The position numbers and the translations under genes were made by a program. The notes under the pieces are model-generated. The model did no database searches, was not told the origin of the DNA, and saw only the letters and a program-made list of their open reading frames with translations. From Thalassovita mediterranea (GTDB lineage: Bacteria; Pseudomonadota; Alphaproteobacteria; Caulobacterales; Hyphomonadaceae), in the NCBI GenBank assembly GCA_019448215.1, contig CP080408.1:372001-436000 (forward strand): a stretch of DNA of 64,000 nt. The letters are read 5' to 3'. Shown in pieces: positions 61,001 through 64,000 of the stretch. Position 1 is the first letter of the stretch, and every line of letters starts with the position of its first letter.

Positions 61001-62296
61001 TTAAAAATTTTCATGCAGCCAACGCAAGAAACTGTTCATTTTACCCCGTTTTGCGGGGCCTGAACCCTGTGCAGATGCGCCACTGGCGGTCGAAACGTCT
61101 GCAAAGCCGCGTGATTCGTATGACAGCAGCCCGGCGGCGGTCGAGAAAACAGGGCTGGCATGTGATTCGCCGAGCACATCGGCGTCGACCGGCTTGCCGA
61201 GGCGGACCGGCTGACCGAGGACGCGAGAGGCGACATCGCGCACACCCGGCAGGAGGCTGCCGCCACCTGTAAGGACAGTGCGGCGCGGCATGATCTTGGC
61301 GAGCTCGCTCTTGCCGATCAGCTTGGCGGCATATTCGAAGGTTTCCTCGATGCGCGGTGCAATGAGACCGGTAAGCTCGCCGCGCGTCATGTGATGGGCA
61401 GCAAGACGGCCATCGTCGCCGAGGCGCGCCACTTCGACTTTTTCCGTGAGACCCGTGCCGGTCGTATCGGCGTGGCCGTAAATCGTCTTCATGCGCTCTG
61501 CGGCAGCGAAGGTGGTGCCAATGCCCTGTGCAAGGTCGCCCGTCACTTTGGCGCCGCCTGCAGGCACAACACCGAGCCAGGCCGGCACCCCGTTCACGAA
61601 AGCGCAGGCAGTGGTCACGCCAGAGCCCATGTCGATGCAGATCGCGCCATTCTCGATCTCGTCGTCGATCAGCGTACCGGCGGCACTGGCAAGCGCAGAC
61701 GGGATCAGACGGTCCACGTTGAGGTGTGCGCGGCCAACGCATTCAACCAGATTGCGGACAAGCGACTGCGGCGCCGAGACGACGGACAGGAGGACAGAGA
61801 GTTTGGTGCCGATCATGCCGATCGGGTCGCTGATGCCTTCCTGTTCGTCCAGTTTGTAGAGAACCGGATGCGCGGTCAGGATTTCACGCTGCTTGGCGTC
61901 GATCTTGGCAAGTGCCTGACCGTGCAGCTTCTTGAGGTCCTTGGCGGTGACTTCGCGTCCGCCGATGTCATTGAGAGCGCCAACGAACTCGCAGGCGACC
62001 TGCGCACCGGTGACGCCGAGCGTGACCGAATCAATCCGCTCGCCCGCCTGACGTTCTGCGTCCTCAACAGCGAGGCGCACAGACCGCTCCAGCGCCTCCA
62101 TGTCTGTGATCGATCCATCCTTGAAACCGCGCGCCTGCTGGCGCCCGCCGCCGAGAAACGCAAACCCGGCTTTCGCTTCTGGATCAAAACGCCCGATCAG
62201 GCAGGTGATCTTGGAGCTGCCAATATCCAGCGAAGCGATAGGCTGGCCGACTTTTGCGGCGCGGGATGGTTTCAAGCGGAGGTCTGCCTTGGCCAT
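61001..62296 (-). CDS. ftsA: Cell division protein FtsA
   Basis: A 431-residue actin-like ATPase that anchors FtsZ to the membrane. PIASLDIGSSKITCLIGRF is the phosphate-1 motif, AICIDMGSGVTTACAFVNG phosphate 2, and RRTVLTGGGSLLPGVRDVASRVLG the adenosine motif. The SHS2-type 1C domain is at about 90-170. The C-terminus FLRWLHENF is the amphipathic membrane-targeting helix. It starts 2 bases after the ftsQ stop, in a ftsQ-ftsA-ftsZ arrangement. Confidence 0.97.
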   Translation of the reverse strand: MAKADLRLKPSRAAKVGQPIASLDIGSSKITCLIGRFDPEAKAGFAFLGGGRQQARGFKDGSITDMEALERSVRLAVEDAERQAGERIDSVTLGVTGAQVACEFVGALNDIGGREVTAKDLKKLHGQALAKIDAKQREILTAHPVLYKLDEQEGISDPIGMIGTKLSVLLSVVSAPQSLVRNLVECVGRAHLNVDRLIPSALASAAGTLIDDEIENGAICIDMGSGVTTACAFVNGVPAWLGVVPAGGAKVTGDLAQGIGTTFAAAERMKTIYGHADTTGTGLTEKVEVARLGDDGRLAAHHMTRGELTGLIAPRIEETFEYAAKLIGKSELAKIMPRRTVLTGGGSLLPGVRDVASRVLGQPVRLGKPVDADVLGESHASPVFSTAAGLLSYESRGFADVSTASGASAQGSGPAKRGKMNSFLRWLHENF

Positions 62297-62298
62297 GG

Positions 62299-63171
62299 TC
62301 AGCTTTCTGCAGCGGTGCCGGACGCACCCTGTTCGTCGAGAGGTTCAAGAAATGTGCGCCCGGCGACCCGAAGGTCGATGCGCGCAAGCGAGCGTTGGGA
62401 AAGGTCGGTAGAGGTTTCGAGCGCGATGAGTTCATCGGTCGCACGCATGACGCTGGCGTCTGCCGGGAGCCGGATCAGCAGACCGTCGCGGAGCTTGACG
62501 TCCCAGCGGCGGCGCGACACGCGCTCTGCATAGGACACACGCTCGCTCACGCTTCCAGCGCGGGCCAGAAACTGCAGGAGCGCTGGCACGCCTTCGGGCG
62601 CATCGACGCCGGTGAGCAGGACGAGCTCACTATAATCCTTGGCCGACAGGCCTTCCATGATCTGTCCGGTGCTGTCGACGACCTGCTGGCCTTCGCCATC
62701 GAACCAGATGGCGCTGGCCTTTGCAGGCGAGGCATTGATCAGAATCTGGTTTGGCCAGAGCCGGTAGACATGCGCACTCGTCACCTGCCCGGTCGCGAGA
62801 ACCTGACGGCGGATTTCGTGCGGGTCGGCGCGGAACATGTTGTCGCCGGGGGCGACGCCCGACATCTGCTGAACGAGGCTGGCGCGGCGAACATCATCGC
62901 CAAGGCCTGTAATCTGCACGTCCTGGACAGAAAAGCCGAGGCCGGTCGCTGCGCTATCGAAAGCATTGCCGACACCATCGCCAACCTTTGACATCGATCC
63001 GCCCAGCAGGGCCGCGCCCGCGACGATGAGGGCGACCACCATGACGAAACCCGTCAGGACGGAGGTAAGGTCTGCACGCGCAGGTTCGACAGGCACCGGC
63101 GCAGGCGCACGTTTGCGCGTCTGCGGCCGGGCGCGCTGGCCCTGCTTTGGCTGACCTTTCACCTTCGGCAT
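62299..63171 (-). CDS. ftsQ: Cell division protein FtsQ
   Basis: A 290-residue bitopic divisome protein. A basic, Pro/Gln-rich cytoplasmic N-terminus (residues 1-35) precedes one membrane helix (about 38-60). The POTRA domain starts at [25 protein letters not shown], followed by [24 protein letters not shown] and the FtsQ domain to the end. It forms a complex with FtsB and FtsL and regulates septal synthesis. It overlaps the end of ddlB by 13 bases, so translation is coupled. Confidence 0.95.
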   Translation of the reverse strand: MPKVKGQPKQGQRARPQTRKRAPAPVPVEPARADLTSVLTGFVMVVALIVAGAALLGGSMSKVGDGVGNAFDSAATGLGFSVQDVQITGLGDDVRRASLVQQMSGVAPGDNMFRADPHEIRRQVLATGQVTSAHVYRLWPNQILINASPAKASAIWFDGEGQQVVDSTGQIMEGLSAKDYSELVLLTGVDAPEGVPALLQFLARAGSVSERVSYAERVSRRRWDVKLRDGLLIRLPADASVMRATDELIALETSTDLSQRSLARIDLRVAGRTFLEPLDEQGASGTAAES

Positions 63172-64000
63172 GAAGCATCCTCGATCATCCAGGCGACGAG
63201 CGCCTCGAAGGTCATGCCCGTATAGGCGGCCTGCTCGGGAACGAGCGAGGTCGGTGTCATGCCTGGCTGGGTATTGGTTTCCAGGATCACGAGCCGGTCC
63301 TTCTTCTCGTCAAATCGAAAGTCTGATCGCGACACCCCCCGGCAACCGAGAGCCTGATGCGCTTTCAGCGCTGCTTCCAGAGCCCTTTTCGTTACCGGTT
63401 CCGGAATGTCTGCAGGCACCACATGACGCGATCCACCAGCTGCGTATTTTGCATCAAAATCGTAAAACTCTCTTAATGTCGTGATCTCTGTGACGGCGAG
63501 CGCCCGGTCGCCGATAACGGCCACGGTCAGCTCGCGGCCGGGGATGTATTCCTCGGCCATGAGATTGTCGCCATAGGCCCATTCTTCGGACAGCAGCAGC
63601 TGCGAAGGCCCGTTATTTTCCTCCCGGACAAAGACGACGCCGAAGCTCGAGCCTTCATTCACAGGTTTGATGACGTAAGGCGGCTTAATCGGGTGGGCGC
63701 GGGCCGCTTCTGCGCGCGTGACAGCCACATCTTCTGCCACGTCGAGGCCTGCCTGCTTGTAGACAGCCTTGGATTTACGCTTGTCCATCGCGATGGCCGA
63801 CGCCGTCACGCCGGAATGGGTGTAGGGAATGGCGAGAATCTCAAAGAGGCCCTGCACACAGCCATCCTCACCCCAGGGGCCGTGCAGACCATTCAGGATC
63901 ACGTCCGGCTTTTCAGCAGCGATCTGGCTTGCAAGGTCGCGGCTGGCGTCGATGCCGACAGCGTCGTAGCCGGCCGCCTGCGCGGCGCGCAGCATCTGCT
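63159..64000 (-). CDS. ddlB: D-alanine--D-alanine ligase (5' end outside the window)
   Basis: At least 278 residues of an ATP-grasp ligase that makes the D-Ala-D-Ala of peptidoglycan; the N-terminus lies beyond base 64000. [45 protein letters not shown] is the active-site region, [18 protein letters not shown] the ATP-binding lysine and loop, and [35 protein letters not shown] the C-terminal metal and substrate site. The catalytic HGPWGEDG loop is intact. It is the first visible gene of the ddlB-ftsQ-ftsA cluster. Confidence 0.96.
   Translation of the reverse strand, partial: QMLRAAQAAGYDAVGIDASRDLASQIAAEKPDVILNGLHGPWGEDGCVQGLFEILAIPYTHSGVTASAIAMDKRKSKAVYKQAGLDVAEDVAVTRAEAARAHPIKPPYVIKPVNEGSSFGVVFVREENNGPSQLLLSEEWAYGDNLMAEEYIPGRELTVAVIGDRALAVTEITTLREFYDFDAKYAAGGSRHVVPADIPEPVTKRALEAALKAHQALGCRGVSRSDFRFDEKKDRLVILETNTQPGMTPTSLVPEQAAYTGMTFEALVAWMIEDASCRR

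Noticed and set aside
60977-61006. Pair of TTAA motifs near ftsZ considered as a CtrA box
   Set aside because: They are 17 bases apart instead of 7, and one of them is the ftsA stop codon.
61391-62533. 380-codon plus-strand frame opposite ftsA
   Set aside because: Antisense shadow of ftsA; no domain or translation signal.

Overview
The window is GC-rich, densely coding DNA from an alphaproteobacterium, most likely Hyphomonadaceae/Maricaulales or a close Caulobacterales relative. Supporting features are a ddlB-ftsQ-ftsA-ftsZ division cluster running into lpxC-bamD-recN-ligA, a three-gene bc1 operon, a TacA-like sigma-54 response regulator, LexA boxes of the alphaproteobacterial GTTC-N7-GTTC type, a CtrA-like box and a GANTC site upstream of ftsZ. 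The lineage is inferred from gene content, not from a marker-gene search. Gene names rest on family motifs read by eye.

Layout. 1-3220: a gene tail, a secreted helical-repeat protein, a serine beta-lactamase-like esterase and an FAD-dependent L-2-hydroxyglutarate oxidase-like enzyme. 3310-3386: elongator tRNA-Met, followed by a palindrome-rich spacer. 3686-8001: a Fur-box-controlled iron operon (TonB receptor, small membrane protein, PepSY membrane protein). 8063-8255: a non-coding segment with nested inverted repeats, an intrinsic terminator and a possible antiterminator, just ahead of a PhaZ-like hydrolase. 9143-15692: ClpP-like protease, large lipoprotein, apt, mtnP, DUF1206 and GNAT genes. 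15716-20565: bc1 complex (Rieske, cytochrome b, cytochrome c1 with an acidic insertion), then hemF and tspO. 20562-30764: a cca/nudL/DUF1285 operon divergent from a moxR-DUF58-BatA/DUF4159-VWA operon.

30773-33723: an AT-richer islet with a Shedu (DUF4263) anti-phage nuclease divergent from an unknown membrane protein, flanked by 44-bp near-identical direct repeats. 33848-38632: ACR3/ArsR arsenic pair, glycerate-kinase-like protein, DUF421 protein, and a nitroreductase-MarR operon with a strong palindromic operator. 38629-46293: hydrolases, thioesterase, CPBP protease, AarF/UbiB kinase, glyoxalase, Ada-like protein and the TacA-like regulator. 46475-53013: thiolase, dapB, a Tyr-rich secreted protein, cyclophilin, prmA and aminopeptidase P. 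53039-64000: ligA, recN (with two LexA boxes), bamD, an XRE regulator, lpxC, ftsZ, ftsA, ftsQ and the 3' part of ddlB.

The items most worth following up are the Shedu islet with its membrane-protein neighbour, the structured RNA or attenuator candidate at 8063-8255, the paired SOS boxes at recN, the operator architectures at arsR and marR, and the acidic insertion in cytochrome c1. I did not find a clearly new multi-gene system. The Shedu islet is the closest candidate.
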